DNA of 64,000 nucleotides from positions 235,761 through 299,760 of the forward strand of contig NZ_JAIVCC010000017.1 in the NCBI RefSeq assembly GCF_020866905.1, read 5' to 3'. The notes under the pieces are model-generated. The model was given only the letters and a program-made list of their open reading frames with translations. It had not been told where the DNA came from and searched no databases. Origin of the DNA: Salinimicrobium sediminilitoris (lineage in GTDB: Bacteria > Bacteroidota > Bacteroidia > Flavobacteriales > Flavobacteriaceae). Numbering within the stretch: the first letter of the stretch is position 1; each line of letters starts with the position of its first letter. Of this stretch, positions 27,635 to 37,212 are shown in pieces. A program made the translations under genes and the position numbers.

Positions 27635-27699
27635 TTAGTTTGTTATTCTCATTTTTTTGCTAACTTACCTGCTCAAAATACCAATCCTATAACAATTTT

Positions 27700-30657
27700 A
27701 TGAGAATTAAACTTTTATTCTGCCTGCTGCTTAGTGCCGTAACGGGGCTGCAGGCACAGGAGTATTTTCCAAAAAATGATGCCGTAAAGGCACAGGAAAA
27801 CACCAACTTCACCGTCCTTAAAAATGCCAACATTTATGTAGATCCTTCCACTGTTGTTCAAAATGGGATGCTAGCCATTAGAAACGGAAAGATCACAGCA
27901 GTTGGAAAAAACATTAAAATTCCTGAAAATTCTGTAGTCATTGATCTTAAAGGAAAAACAGTTTACCCTTCCTTTATTGACCTTTACTCAAGTTTTGGGA
28001 TCGAAAAACCAAAGAGCAATGGTGGTAGCCCCTACAGCGGGAATCCGCAGTACGATGCCGACAGGGAAGGTTATTACTGGAATGACCACATTAGGCCCGA
28101 AACTTCGGCTTTGGAAAGCTTTGAATACAATAAAGAAGAAGCCGAAAAGCTTAGAAAATTAGGCTTCGGAGTGGTGAATACTCATATGCCCGATGGAATT
28201 GTTCGCGGTACGGGAATGCTGGTCGCTTTAAATTCCGAAGGAACTGAAGGAGACAGGATCCTGGATCAGGAATCTGCTCAATATTTTTCCTTTGAAAAAA
28301 GTGCTAAATCCAAACAGGTTTATCCCTCTTCCAAAATGGGGGCCATGGCTTTGCTAAGGCAAACTTACCTCGATGCCGACTGGTATGCGAAAGGCAATGC
28401 AGATAATAAAGACCTTGCCCTCGAAGCTTTTAACGGGAATAAAAATCTGTTACAGATCTTTAAGACAGATAACCTGCTTGATGAATTACGTGCCGATAAA
28501 GTAGGTGACGAAGTGGGGGTGCAATATGTTATCGTGGGAAGCGGAAAAGAATTTGAGCGCCTGGATGCGATAAAAGCAACCAATGCCTCGTATATAGTGC
28601 CGGTAAACTTCCCCGAACCTTTCGACATGGAAGATCCTTACCTGGCAAACTACGCCACTCTTGGGGATATGAAAGAATGGAACCAAGCCCCTGCCAATCT
28701 CAAAATGCTCTCTGAAAAACAGGTTCCTTACTCCATTACTTCTCATGATGCCGAAAAGAACTTCAGGGAAAATCTTATAAAGGCAGTAGCTTATGGTTTG
28801 GATAAAAAAGACGCGCTTGCAGCACTAACCACGGTTCCTGCAAAATTGATTGGCCACGAAAATAAACTGGGTACACTGAAAGAAGGTGCCTGGGCCAATT
28901 TGATCATTACCTCCGGAGATTACTTCGACAAGGAAACTACGATTTATGAAAACTGGGTACAGGGAAAAAGGGGAGTCATTGAAGATATTGACCTGGTAAA
29001 CCTCAACGGCACATACGATGTCAAGGTTGGAAGCAGTAGTTATAAGATAAAGATCACCGGAGAACCTTCAAAGCCTAAGGCCGAAGTAACTACCAACAAC
29101 AGCAAGGTAGGTTCAAAGATCAATTATAAGAACAACTGGGTGAACATCCTGCTTTCGGCGCCCGACACTACAAAAACTGAATATACCAGGTTAAGCGCCA
29201 GAGTTCCTGATAACGCAAAAAACTTCAGCGGAAAAGCCATTTTAGGAGATGGTACAGAAACATCCTTTACCGCCACAAAAACTGCTGAAGCTTCAGAGAA
29301 AAAAGACCAGGATCCCGGTGATAATCCTGAAGTACTGCCGGTAACTTTCCCGAATATGGCCTTTGGATTTCAAAACCTTCCGAAGCAACAGGATTTCCTT
29401 TTTAAAAATGCCACTGTGTGGACCAACGAAGCGCAGGGGATCATGGAGAACACCGATGTGCTTGTGAAAAATGGTAAGATTGCCGGGGTGGGTAAAAATC
29501 TTAGCGCACGTGGGGCAACTGTGATCGATGCCACAGGAAAACACCTTACTACCGGAATTATTGATGAGCACTCTCACCTTGCTGCATCTGCTGTGAATGA
29601 GGCGGGTCACAACTCCTCTGCCGAGGTGCAAATGGAAGATGTTGTAGACCCCGATGATATTGGGATCTACCGCAATCTGGCCGGTGGGGTGACCACTATG
29701 CAGCTGTTGCATGGATCGGCCAATCCAATTGGAGGACAATCGGCCATTCTAAAAATGAAATGGGGAGCAACCCCTCAGGAAATGATCATTGACAATTCGC
29801 CAAAGTTTATAAAATTCGCTTTGGGTGAAAATGTAAAGCAGGCAAACTGGGACAGCAATTCCCGTTTTCCGCAAACCCGAATGGGTGTGGAACAGGTATT
29901 TAAGGATTACTTCACCCGTGCCCATGAATATGAAGCATTAAAGAACAGCGGGAAATCTTATCGCAAAGATATTGAAATGGAGACAATCCTGGAGATCCTT
30001 AATGGAGAGCGCTTTGTGACTGCACACTCTTATGTGCAAAGTGAGATCAATATGTTGATGAAGGTAGCTGAAGAATATGGCTTTAATATCAACACCTTTA
30101 CCCATATCCTTGAAGGTTATAAAGTAGCCGACAAGATGGCCGAACACGGTGTGGGAGGATCTACCTTTTCTGACTGGTGGGCCTACAAATACGAGGTTAA
30201 AGATGCCATTCCGCAGAATGCAGCTATTATGCATAACGCCGGAGTAACCGTGGCCATTAATAGTGATGACGCCGAAATGAGCCGCAGATTAAACCAGGAG
30301 GCGGCAAAAAGTGTAAAGTACGGAGACATTTCTGAAGAGGAAGCGTGGAAATTTGTAACCCTGAATCCGGCAAAACTACTGCACATCGAGGACAGGGTAG
30401 GAAGTATCAAAGAAGGAAAAGATGCCGACCTGGTACTGTGGGATGCCCATCCCCTTTCAGTTTACGCCAAGCCGGAAAAAACCCTCATTGAAGGAGTCGT
30501 GTATTTTGATATCGAACGAGATCAACAGCTGCGTAAGGAGGTAGAAAAGCAAAAGAACCTGCTGACAACCCAAATGCTGAAAGCCAAAAACAATGGCTTA
30601 AAGACTCAGCCGGTGAAAGATTCAAAAAAAGAAGAAATGCACTGTGACACCCTTTAA
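27700..30657 (+). CDS. secreted two-domain amidohydrolase-family protein
   Basis: 985-residue periplasmic protein with a signal peptide (1-19, ending LQAQ) and two amidohydrolase-superfamily domains in tandem. The C-terminal one (about 565-960) looks functional: TTGIIDEHSHLAAS gives the metal-binding HxH (H624, H626), with GGVTTMQLLHG, VTAHSYVQSE, and VAINSDDAE (metal Asp). The N-terminal one (about 35-450) has the entry strand VYPSFIDLYSSFG, where HxH is replaced by L-Y-S, so it should lack that metal site. Such proteins are often annotated as imidazolonepropionase-like; the substrate is unknown. Its 3' end lies 10 nt before the next gene. Confidence 0.88.
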   Translation: MRIKLLFCLLLSAVTGLQAQEYFPKNDAVKAQENTNFTVLKNANIYVDPSTVVQNGMLAIRNGKITAVGKNIKIPENSVVIDLKGKTVYPSFIDLYSSFGIEKPKSNGGSPYSGNPQYDADREGYYWNDHIRPETSALESFEYNKEEAEKLRKLGFGVVNTHMPDGIVRGTGMLVALNSEGTEGDRILDQESAQYFSFEKSAKSKQVYPSSKMGAMALLRQTYLDADWYAKGNADNKDLALEAFNGNKNLLQIFKTDNLLDELRADKVGDEVGVQYVIVGSGKEFERLDAIKATNASYIVPVNFPEPFDMEDPYLANYATLGDMKEWNQAPANLKMLSEKQVPYSITSHDAEKNFRENLIKAVAYGLDKKDALAALTTVPAKLIGHENKLGTLKEGAWANLIITSGDYFDKETTIYENWVQGKRGVIEDIDLVNLNGTYDVKVGSSSYKIKITGEPSKPKAEVTTNNSKVGSKINYKNNWVNILLSAPDTTKTEYTRLSARVPDNAKNFSGKAILGDGTETSFTATKTAEASEKKDQDPGDNPEVLPVTFPNMAFGFQNLPKQQDFLFKNATVWTNEAQGIMENTDVLVKNGKIAGVGKNLSARGATVIDATGKHLTTGIIDEHSHLAASAVNEAGHNSSAEVQMEDVVDPDDIGIYRNLAGGVTTMQLLHGSANPIGGQSAILKMKWGATPQEMIIDNSPKFIKFALGENVKQANWDSNSRFPQTRMGVEQVFKDYFTRAHEYEALKNSGKSYRKDIEMETILEILNGERFVTAHSYVQSEINMLMKVAEEYGFNINTFTHILEGYKVADKMAEHGVGGSTFSDWWAYKYEVKDAIPQNAAIMHNAGVTVAINSDDAEMSRRLNQEAAKSVKYGDISEEEAWKFVTLNPAKLLHIEDRVGSIKEGKDADLVLWDAHPLSVYAKPEKTLIEGVVYFDIERDQQLRKEVEKQKNLLTTQMLKAKNNGLKTQPVKDSKKEEMHCDTL

Positions 30658-30667
30658 AATTAGAAGC

Positions 30668-31981
30668 ATGAAAAACATAACAAAATATATCCTGCCGGTC
30701 CTGCTCTTTATTGCAGGTTCGGTGACAGCACAACAAACTCCGGCGCCAGAACAGGACAGGGCAATAAGCATTGTAGGTGCCACTGCCCACATTGGAAATG
30801 GAGAAGTAATAGAAAATAGTGTCATTATCTTCCAGAATGGAAAACTTACCACGGTGACCGACGTTAATTCTACCAACCGGCAGTACCCGGGAATGGTGAT
30901 CGATGCCAAAAGCAAACATGTTTATCCCGGCTTTATTGCTCCAAATTCCACTCTTGGTCTAGTAGAGATCGATGCAGTAGTACAGTCCGATGATGAAGAT
31001 GAACTTGGAGAGCTCCTGCCACATGTTCGCAGTCTGATTGCATATAATGCCGAGAGCCAGGTCGTGGAAAGTATGCGACCAAACGGAGTACTTGTGGGCC
31101 AGATTACCCCGCGTGGCGGCAGGATCTCGGGCACCTCTTCCATCGTACAATTTGATGCGTGGAACTGGGAAGATGCCGTATTAAAAGAAGATGACGGCCT
31201 TCACATCAACTGGCCAAACAGCGTACGCAGAGGCCGCTGGTGGTTGGGTGAAGATCCGGGTATAAAACCTAATGATGATTATTCAAAAGACCTGCAGGAG
31301 CTAACTTCTTTCTTCCAAAATGCCAAAGCATATCTGGCAGGACCACAGGAAAAAGCTAACCTCCCATTCCAGGCAATGAAAGATGTCTTTAACGGAAAGA
31401 AAAGAGTATACATTCATGCAAATTCCGAGAAGGAGATCATAGACATGCTGGCTTTTGTTAAATCACAGGATCTGGAAAAGGTGGTGCTGGTTGGAGGATA
31501 CGATGCTTTCAAGATCGCCGATCAAATTAAAACAGCAAATATTCCGGTTTTGGTAGGTCGGGTACATGAGACCCCTCAACTCGAGGATCAGGATTATGAT
31601 CTGCCATACAAGCTGGCATATTTGCTTAATGAGGAAGGAATCCTTGTGGGGCTTGAAACCAGTGGTGGTATGGAAAGAATGAACAGCCGTAATTTACCAT
31701 TTTACGCAGGTACCGTTACCGGCTACGGCGTCAATAAAGAAGAAGCTTTAAAGATGATCACTTCCAATACCGCGAAGATCCTTGGGATTGATAATAGCCT
31801 TGGAACTCTGGAAGCAGGCAAGGATGCTACCCTTTTTATAAGTGACGGCGACGCGCTTGATATGCGTACCAACAAGATCTCGAAAGCTTTTATTCAGGGC
31901 CGTGAAATAAGCCTGGAAAGTCACCAGACCGAACTGGCAAAAAGATACACCGATAAATACGGACAGCAGGAAAAGAAATAG
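30668..31981 (+). CDS. secreted amidohydrolase-family protein with altered metal site
   Basis: 437-residue protein with a signal peptide (about 1-22, ending VTAQQ). The opening VVGATAHIGNGEVIENSVII-like strand and KHVYPGFIAPNSTLG correspond to the amidohydrolase entry motif PGFIDxHxH, with D-x-H-x-H replaced by A-P-N-S, as in the N-terminal domain of the upstream gene. The C-terminal TSNTAKILGIDNSLGTLEAG matches the superfamily's closing strand. It may be an inactive partner of the 985-residue protein. The frame opens at 30644, but that start overlaps the upstream gene; the ATG at 30668 begins a normal signal peptide. Confidence 0.82.
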   Translation: MKNITKYILPVLLFIAGSVTAQQTPAPEQDRAISIVGATAHIGNGEVIENSVIIFQNGKLTTVTDVNSTNRQYPGMVIDAKSKHVYPGFIAPNSTLGLVEIDAVVQSDDEDELGELLPHVRSLIAYNAESQVVESMRPNGVLVGQITPRGGRISGTSSIVQFDAWNWEDAVLKEDDGLHINWPNSVRRGRWWLGEDPGIKPNDDYSKDLQELTSFFQNAKAYLAGPQEKANLPFQAMKDVFNGKKRVYIHANSEKEIIDMLAFVKSQDLEKVVLVGGYDAFKIADQIKTANIPVLVGRVHETPQLEDQDYDLPYKLAYLLNEEGILVGLETSGGMERMNSRNLPFYAGTVTGYGVNKEEALKMITSNTAKILGIDNSLGTLEAGKDATLFISDGDALDMRTNKISKAFIQGREISLESHQTELAKRYTDKYGQQEKK

Positions 31982-32007
31982 TTCCTGAAAATGCCATTTT
32001 TAAGAGG

Positions 32008-32138
32008 AGAGGTTGTCAAATTCCTGATTCCCGTCAACCTAAACTTGTTTCAGGTTCTAATTAGCCACTAATGCAGGTTAATTAGATTCTGAAATAAATT
32101 CAGAATGACGCGATGTCAAATTCCTTTTGACAACCTCT
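32008..32138 (+). repeat. MITE-like palindromic element, copy A
   Basis: A 131-bp unit with perfect 13-bp terminal inverted repeats, AGAGGTTGTCAAA (32008-32020) and TTTGACAACCTCT (32126-32138). Inside are the imperfect palindrome AACCTAAACTTGTTTCAGGTT (32036-32056, in two halves) and the perfect TTCTGAA-ATAAA-TTCAGAA (32087-32105). The same order recurs in copies B and C. The right arm followed by TTTTTA may also terminate the convergent flanking genes. Confidence 0.72.
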
Positions 32139-32142
32139 GTTT

Positions 32143-32586
32143 TTATACCTTAAATTCTTCCGAATTGAGCACTACCTGTGTAGAAGGCAGGACCGGTTTG
32201 TCATCATCTTCGGCGGTAATAAAAATACGAATAGGCTCGTAGGCGGTACTGGTTTGTAATTCCCCATTATTCTTACGGTTAATGTTGAGATTGCCAATAT
32301 TTATGGTACCGTGCTTTTTGGTTACCATCCAGACCACATAATGCCGTCGCGAAGGAGTAAGCCTGTCCGGACTTGCAAGGTTACTCACCTCCAGGTCGAT
32401 TTCATAATTTTTGTTGTCATCCTTTTCCACCTTAACAACAGCTTCGGCTGCCGGTACTATTTCCGAAACCGGAAATGTCACTTTCTTGCTACAGGCGCTA
32501 ATCAAAATAGCGGCAAAAATAAAACTCAGGATCCTAAAGGCATCTTTTAAGGGAAGAGGCTTCTTTTTGGTGTCTTTTTTTTCCAT
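32143..32586 (-). CDS. hypothetical lipoprotein
   Basis: 147-residue protein. A basic N-terminus (MEKKDTKKKPLPLKDAFR) precedes a hydrophobic stretch and the lipobox ISAC near residue 32, an unusually long n-region. The mature part is about 115 residues of mostly beta character with many Lys, Asp and Asn; it looks like a small immunoglobulin-like lipoprotein (NYEIDLEVSNLASPDRLTP, HYVVWMVTKKHGTINIGNL). I do not recognise a family. It is transcribed toward the amidohydrolase pair, with repeat copy A between them. Confidence 0.65.
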   Translation of the reverse strand: MEKKDTKKKPLPLKDAFRILSFIFAAILISACSKKVTFPVSEIVPAAEAVVKVEKDDNKNYEIDLEVSNLASPDRLTPSRRHYVVWMVTKKHGTINIGNLNINRKNNGELQTSTAYEPIRIFITAEDDDKPVLPSTQVVLNSEEFKV

Positions 32587-32682
32587 TTCTCTGTTTTCCA
32601 GTTAATTTACCTCTTTTTTTTCAATTTGGGAAATCATGAAGGTTCCCGGTCACCACAATACCCACTCAATCTCTAAGTTTTC

Positions 32683-32690
32683 TATCTTTG
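32683..32690 (+). promoter_or_regulatory. -7 box directly before the trmH-like start codon
   Basis: TATCTTTG, an exact TAnnTTTG match, ends 4 nt before the ATG at 32695. The N-terminal motif of the protein requires this ATG, so the transcript should be leaderless or nearly so. Confidence 0.55.
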
Positions 32691-32694
32691 TACC

Positions 32695-33495
32695 ATGCAT
32701 AAATTTATAAGCAGTCTTCAAAATCAAGTGGTAAAAAGGATCCTCCAGTTGCAGGAGAAAGCCCGTGCCAGGAAAAAAGAGAATGCCTTTGTGGTGGAAG
32801 GTGTTCGGGAAATTGATCTGGCCCTAAAAGGAGGCTTTAAGATGCTCGAGCTTTACTACAATTCTGATCTCTTTCCTGCTGAAAAGGCTAAAAATTTAAT
32901 TTCTTCTGTTTCAGGAGCTGTGGATGTGACCGATCTTTCTTCGGAAGTATATCAAAAGATCGCTTACCGCGGAAGTACAGAAGGAGTGATCGCGATCTTC
33001 GCCACCAAAGAACTTTCCCTCGACCACCTGACTTTCAAGAATAAAAATCCGCTGATCCTCATCGCCGAAGCCCCCGAAAAGCCCGGAAACATCGGCGCTT
33101 TATTGCGTACAGCCGATGCTGCGGCTGTGGATGCCGTTCTCATTGCCAATCCACACACCGATATGTTCAACCCAAACATCATTCGCAGCAGTGTGGGCTG
33201 TGTCTTCACCAATAAAATCGCTACCGGAAGCACTTCAGAAATCATATCATTTTTAAAGGAGCGTGAAATTGCCATTTTTGGAGCTGCATTACAGGCTTCT
33301 GTTCCTTACCACATGATAGATTTTACCGGCGGCAGTGCAATCGTTGTTGGCACTGAAGCCACGGGATTGAGTGATGAATGGCTACAAAACACCACCCAGA
33401 ATATTCTTATTCCCATGGAGGGAGAGATCGATTCCATGAATTTATCGGTTGCTGCAGGGATCTTGATCTTTGAGGCGAAAAGGCAGCGGCGCTGA
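32695..33495 (+). CDS. TrmH/SpoU family RNA 2'-O-methyltransferase
   Basis: 266-residue SPOUT methyltransferase that uses SAM to methylate a ribose 2'-OH of tRNA or rRNA. An N-terminal substrate-binding part opens with ISSLQNQVVKRILQLQEKAR. The knotted catalytic domain has motif 1 NIGALLRTADAAAVDAV, motif 2 IVVGTEATGLSDEWL and motif 3 IPMEGEIDSMNLSVAAGIL. It resembles the RlmB/TsnR side of the family; the RNA target is unknown. The stop codon lies inside a GC-rich hairpin, GGCGC-TGAA-GCGCC (33488-33501). Confidence 0.92.
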   Translation: MHKFISSLQNQVVKRILQLQEKARARKKENAFVVEGVREIDLALKGGFKMLELYYNSDLFPAEKAKNLISSVSGAVDVTDLSSEVYQKIAYRGSTEGVIAIFATKELSLDHLTFKNKNPLILIAEAPEKPGNIGALLRTADAAAVDAVLIANPHTDMFNPNIIRSSVGCVFTNKIATGSTSEIISFLKEREIAIFGAALQASVPYHMIDFTGGSAIVVGTEATGLSDEWLQNTTQNILIPMEGEIDSMNLSVAAGILIFEAKRQRR

Positions 33496-33538
33496 AGCGC
33501 CATTCCGGGTTCAAAATTTAAAATTCAAGATTTTTTTG

Positions 33539-33585
33539 TTGCGGGTTGCGGGTTGCGGGTTGCGGGTTGCGGGTTGCGGGTTGCG
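33539..33585 (+). repeat. heptamer tandem repeat (TTGCGGG)6.7
   Basis: Six full and one partial copies of TTGCGGG without any mismatch. The + strand has six GGG runs separated by TTGC, fitting the G3-N4-G3-N4-G3-N4-G3 quadruplex pattern. It lies about 125 nt before the M48 protease gene, after a low-complexity AT stretch. Confidence 0.95.
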
Positions 33586-33711
33586 AAAAAAATAATTTGT
33601 GGATTCGCGGCAAATTTTTCTGATCACTGAGCAGTGACCACTGAACACTTTATCTTCTTGTCTCTCCAAAACAGATTCTGCTTATCTTAGCCTCTTAGAA
33701 AATATTAGAAA
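33586..33711 (+). other. low-complexity leader before the M48 protease gene
   Basis: No gene. It contains GTGGATTCGCGGCA (33598-33611), similar to the stretch near 26478, and the hairpin TCACTG-AG-CAGTGA (33624-33637). A weak -7-like TATCTTAG is at 33682-33689. Confidence 0.4.
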
Positions 33712-34944
33712 TTGACTGCAGATACTCTTTTTTTCATCATAGTTAGTATAATCCTCATCGATTTTTTTATCGATAAGGTCCTTGATGCCTTAAATGCAAA
33801 GCATTATAATGATCCTGTACCCGATTTGCTGCAGGATGTTTTTGATGAAGAGGAGTATGAAAAGTCGCAGCGATACAAGAAGGCAAACTACAAATTCGGG
33901 ATCGTTTCTTCCACATTTTCTCTTGTTGTACTGCTACTGTTCCTGTTCCTGGATGGTTTTGATCTTGTGGACAGTATTGGAAGATCTGTTTCAGATAATG
34001 CTATTGTCATTGCTCTTATTTTCTTCGGCATCATCATGATTGGGAGCGACCTGCTGTCCCTCCCCTTCTCGTGGTATCATACCTTTGTGATAGAAGAGCG
34101 TTTTGGTTTTAATAAAACCAAGCCCAAAACATTCTTTTTAGACAAACTAAAAGGCTGGGGAATGATGATCATTCTCGGCGGCGGTATCCTCGCTCTGATC
34201 GTATGGTTCTATCAATTCGCGGGAGACGACTTCTGGTGGTATGCATGGATCCTGGTGGCAGTTTTCAGCATCTTTCTAAACATGTTTTATGCAAGGCTTA
34301 TAGTTCCGTTGTTCAATAAACAGACTCCCCTTCCTGAAGGTTCTCTTCGGGATAAAATCGAAGCTTATGCACAAAAAGAAGGATTTACTTTGGAGAAGAT
34401 CTTTGTGATCGACGGTTCTAAGAGAAGTACAAAGGCAAATGCTTATTTTTCAGGCTTCGGGAATGAGAAGAGGGTGACCCTGTATGATACTCTAATAAAT
34501 GATCTTGAAGAAGAGGAGATAGTCGCAGTGCTGGCTCATGAAGTGGGACATTATAAGAAAAACCACATTATCATCAACCTCATTATTAGTATACTTACCA
34601 CCGGACTAACCCTGTGGATCCTTTCCCTTTTTGTTGGAAACCCGCTACTTTCAGCAGCACTTGGTGTGGAAAAACCCGGTTTTCATATTGGACTTGTTGC
34701 GTTTGGGATCCTGTACAGCCCAATTTCGGAAATTACAGGGATCATCATGAACTACCTCTCCCGAAAGTTTGAATATCAGGCCGATAATTTCGCAAAGCGT
34801 ACGTATAAGGCACAACCTTTGATTACAGGTTTAAAGAAGCTGTCAAAAAACAGCCTGAGCAATCTTACCCCGCACCCCGCGTACGTCTTTGTACATTATT
34901 CTCATCCACCGCTGTACAAACGTTTCAGGAATTTGCTGGGCTAA
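33712..34944 (+). CDS. M48 family metallopeptidase (Ste24/CAAX-protease-like)
   Basis: 410-residue integral membrane zinc protease. Several hydrophobic spans (about 5-22, 66-82, 97-117, 150-170, 176-200) precede the catalytic motif VAVLAHEVGHYKKNH (H276, E277, H280), with the third zinc ligand at E354 in KFEYQADNF. Two more spans lie between them. The overall plan matches Ste24, which in bacteria acts in membrane-protein quality control. The start is a TTG (reading MTADTLFF); no ATG fits. Confidence 0.92.
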   Translation: MTADTLFFIIVSIILIDFFIDKVLDALNAKHYNDPVPDLLQDVFDEEEYEKSQRYKKANYKFGIVSSTFSLVVLLLFLFLDGFDLVDSIGRSVSDNAIVIALIFFGIIMIGSDLLSLPFSWYHTFVIEERFGFNKTKPKTFFLDKLKGWGMMIILGGGILALIVWFYQFAGDDFWWYAWILVAVFSIFLNMFYARLIVPLFNKQTPLPEGSLRDKIEAYAQKEGFTLEKIFVIDGSKRSTKANAYFSGFGNEKRVTLYDTLINDLEEEEIVAVLAHEVGHYKKNHIIINLIISILTTGLTLWILSLFVGNPLLSAALGVEKPGFHIGLVAFGILYSPISEITGIIMNYLSRKFEYQADNFAKRTYKAQPLITGLKKLSKNSLSNLTPHPAYVFVHYSHPPLYKRFRNLLG

Positions 34945-34949
34945 TTAAA

Positions 34950-34980
34950 TTGCCTGTTTTCAATCTTAATTGTACTTTTA
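34950..34980 (+). promoter_or_regulatory. promoter of the rel gene (TTG / 20 nt / TACTTTTA)
   Basis: TTG at 34950-34952, a 20-nt spacer and TACTTTTA at 34973-34980 (one mismatch). The box ends 4 nt before the tandem ATGATG at 34985, so the leader is very short. Confidence 0.5.
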
Positions 34981-34984
34981 ATTC

Positions 34985-37189
34985 ATGATGACGGAAGCCG
35001 CTATAGAAAAAGAAAACAAGGAGATTGCCCAGCAGTACAAGAAACTGCTGCGCATTAGCTACCAAACCCTTTCCGAAGAAGACAAAAAGTTAATTCGGCA
35101 GGCATTTGATGTGGCGGTAGATGCTCATAAAGACCAGCGAAGAAAATCGGGGGAAGCTTATATTTTTCATCCTATTGCTGTGGCCAAGATCGTAGCTTCA
35201 GAAATTGGGTTAGATGCAACCTCTATTGCTGCTGCCCTGCTTCACGATGTGGTTGAAGACACTGCTTATTCTCTGGAAGACATCAGGAAAACCTTTGGAG
35301 ATACGGTTGCCAGAATTGTGGACGGTCTCACCAAGATCTCTCACCTTGAACATGACAAAGATGTTTCCCTGCAGGCAGAAAATTTCAGAAAGATGCTGCT
35401 TACCCTAAACGATGACGTACGGGTAATTATCATCAAGATCGCCGACCGCCTGCACAATATGCAGACGATGGATTCCATGCGCACAGACAAGCAGGAGAAA
35501 ATAGCTTCAGAAACCCTCTATATCTACGCTCCCCTCGCCCACCGGATTGGCCTGTACAACATCAAAACCGAACTTGAGGACCTGGGCCTTAAATATACAG
35601 AACCGGAAGTGTACAACGAAATCCTGCAAAAAATACGAGAGAGTAAAGAACAGCAGGATAAATATATTGATGAATTTACACAGGTGATCAAGGATTCCCT
35701 GGATAAAGAAAACATGAAGTACACCATCAAGGGACGGCCTAAATCCATTTTCTCCATCAGGCGGAAAATGAAGAATCAAAATGTCACTTTTGATGAGGTC
35801 TACGATAAATTTGCCGTGAGGATCATCTATGGTAGTGATCCTGCCAATGAAAAGTTCCTGGCCTGGAAGATCTATTCTATAGTTACAGACCATTTTCGAC
35901 CTAATCCAACGCGTCTTCGGGACTGGATATCCTCTCCAAAATCTACCGGATATGAAGCCCTGCACATAACCGTAATGGGACCAAAAGGCCGATGGGTAGA
36001 GGTGCAAATTAGAAGTGAACGCATGAATGAGATCGCCGAGAAAGGTTATGCGGCCCATTATAAATATAAACAGGGAAACGGGGAAGATGGACTGGAGGAA
36101 TGGGTGAACAAACTTCAGGAGGCACTGGAAAATTCAGAAGTCAATGCTGTAGATTTTGTAGAACAATTTAAACTTAACCTCTATTCAAAGGAGATTTTCG
36201 TTTTTACGCCACAGGGGGAATTAAAATCTCTTCCGAAGGGAGCCACTCCATTGGATTTTGCTTTCAGTATTCACACAGAAGTTGGATTACGTACCCGGGG
36301 AGCACGAGTTAATGGGAAATTGGTTCCACTTAGTACTACGCTTAACAGCGGGGACCAGGTGGAGATAATAACTTCAGAAAAAGCCAAACCCAATTCCAAC
36401 TGGCTGGATTATGCAACCACGGCACGAGCCCGCGCCAAGATCAAATCTTCCCTTAAAGAGGAAAAGAAAGATATTGCCGAAGAAGGGAAAGCTATTCTCA
36501 CAAGAAAACTGCGGGCACAGAAGATACCTTTCAATGAGAAAACGGTTAACGAGCTGGTCATATTTTTTAAATTAAAGACAAGCCTGGATCTTTTTTACAG
36601 GGTTGGAGCCGGTATTATTGATAACCAAAAATTAAAGGATTATGCCGCTTCCAGAAGTAATGCCCTGGTTAGTTTCTTTAAAAGTAAAATTAGGCGTACT
36701 CCCACAATTGAGGATATCGATAAAGATGAGATCACGGCCAAATACGATCAACTGGTTTTTGGACGCGAAGAAGAAGTACTGGATTACAAATTGGCCAATT
36801 GCTGTAATCCTATCCCCGGTGATAGTGTCTTTGGTTTTATTACCGTAAGCGAGGGAATAAAGGTCCATAAAAAGGACTGTCCCAATGCCATACAACTACA
36901 GAGCAATTTCGCCTACAGGATCATACAGGCAAAGTGGAAAGATTCTACCCAGGAAGAATTTAAAGTTGTGATAAAACTAACGGGGATAGACAACATTGGA
37001 CTGGTGAACGATGTGACCCGGGAGATCTCCAATAATATGAATGTCAACATTAAAAACATTAATTTTGACAGTAGGGACGGGATATTTACCGGCAGGATAA
37101 CCGTGGTCGTTAAGAACAACAATATCCTAAAAAAATTAATGGAGCACCTTAAAAAAATAAACGGTATAGATAAGGTCTCACGTGAATAA
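34985..37189 (+). CDS. bifunctional (p)ppGpp synthetase/hydrolase (Rel/SpoT)
   Basis: 734-residue stringent-response enzyme. The N-terminal HD hydrolase domain is intact: [19 protein letters not shown] (H87, D88, E91, D92) and [11 protein letters not shown]. The synthetase domain has [22 protein letters not shown] and [15 protein letters not shown] domain ([25 protein letters not shown]) follows, then a zinc-finger-like region with the Cys-rich [12 protein letters not shown] and HKKDC, and a C-terminal ACT domain (about 660-734). It is likely the main regulator of (p)ppGpp in this cell. Translation begins at one of two adjacent ATGs. Confidence 0.96.
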   Translation: MMTEAAIEKENKEIAQQYKKLLRISYQTLSEEDKKLIRQAFDVAVDAHKDQRRKSGEAYIFHPIAVAKIVASEIGLDATSIAAALLHDVVEDTAYSLEDIRKTFGDTVARIVDGLTKISHLEHDKDVSLQAENFRKMLLTLNDDVRVIIIKIADRLHNMQTMDSMRTDKQEKIASETLYIYAPLAHRIGLYNIKTELEDLGLKYTEPEVYNEILQKIRESKEQQDKYIDEFTQVIKDSLDKENMKYTIKGRPKSIFSIRRKMKNQNVTFDEVYDKFAVRIIYGSDPANEKFLAWKIYSIVTDHFRPNPTRLRDWISSPKSTGYEALHITVMGPKGRWVEVQIRSERMNEIAEKGYAAHYKYKQGNGEDGLEEWVNKLQEALENSEVNAVDFVEQFKLNLYSKEIFVFTPQGELKSLPKGATPLDFAFSIHTEVGLRTRGARVNGKLVPLSTTLNSGDQVEIITSEKAKPNSNWLDYATTARARAKIKSSLKEEKKDIAEEGKAILTRKLRAQKIPFNEKTVNELVIFFKLKTSLDLFYRVGAGIIDNQKLKDYAASRSNALVSFFKSKIRRTPTIEDIDKDEITAKYDQLVFGREEEVLDYKLANCCNPIPGDSVFGFITVSEGIKVHKKDCPNAIQLQSNFAYRIIQAKWKDSTQEEFKVVIKLTGIDNIGLVNDVTREISNNMNVNIKNINFDSRDGIFTGRITVVVKNNNILKKLMEHLKKINGIDKVSRE

Positions 37190-37194
37190 TCTTA

Positions 37195-37202
37195 TACCTT
37201 TG
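37195..37202 (+). promoter_or_regulatory. -7 box for the fur-like gene
   Basis: TACCTTTG, an exact TAnnTTTG match, just after the rel stop and 10 nt before the ATG at 37213. It gives the regulator and possibly purA their own short-leader promoter. Confidence 0.55.
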
Positions 37203-37212
37203 CACCCATAAT

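Noticed and set aside
33541-33585. CRISPR-like array.
   Set aside because: The repeats are contiguous 7-mers without spacers and no cas genes are present.
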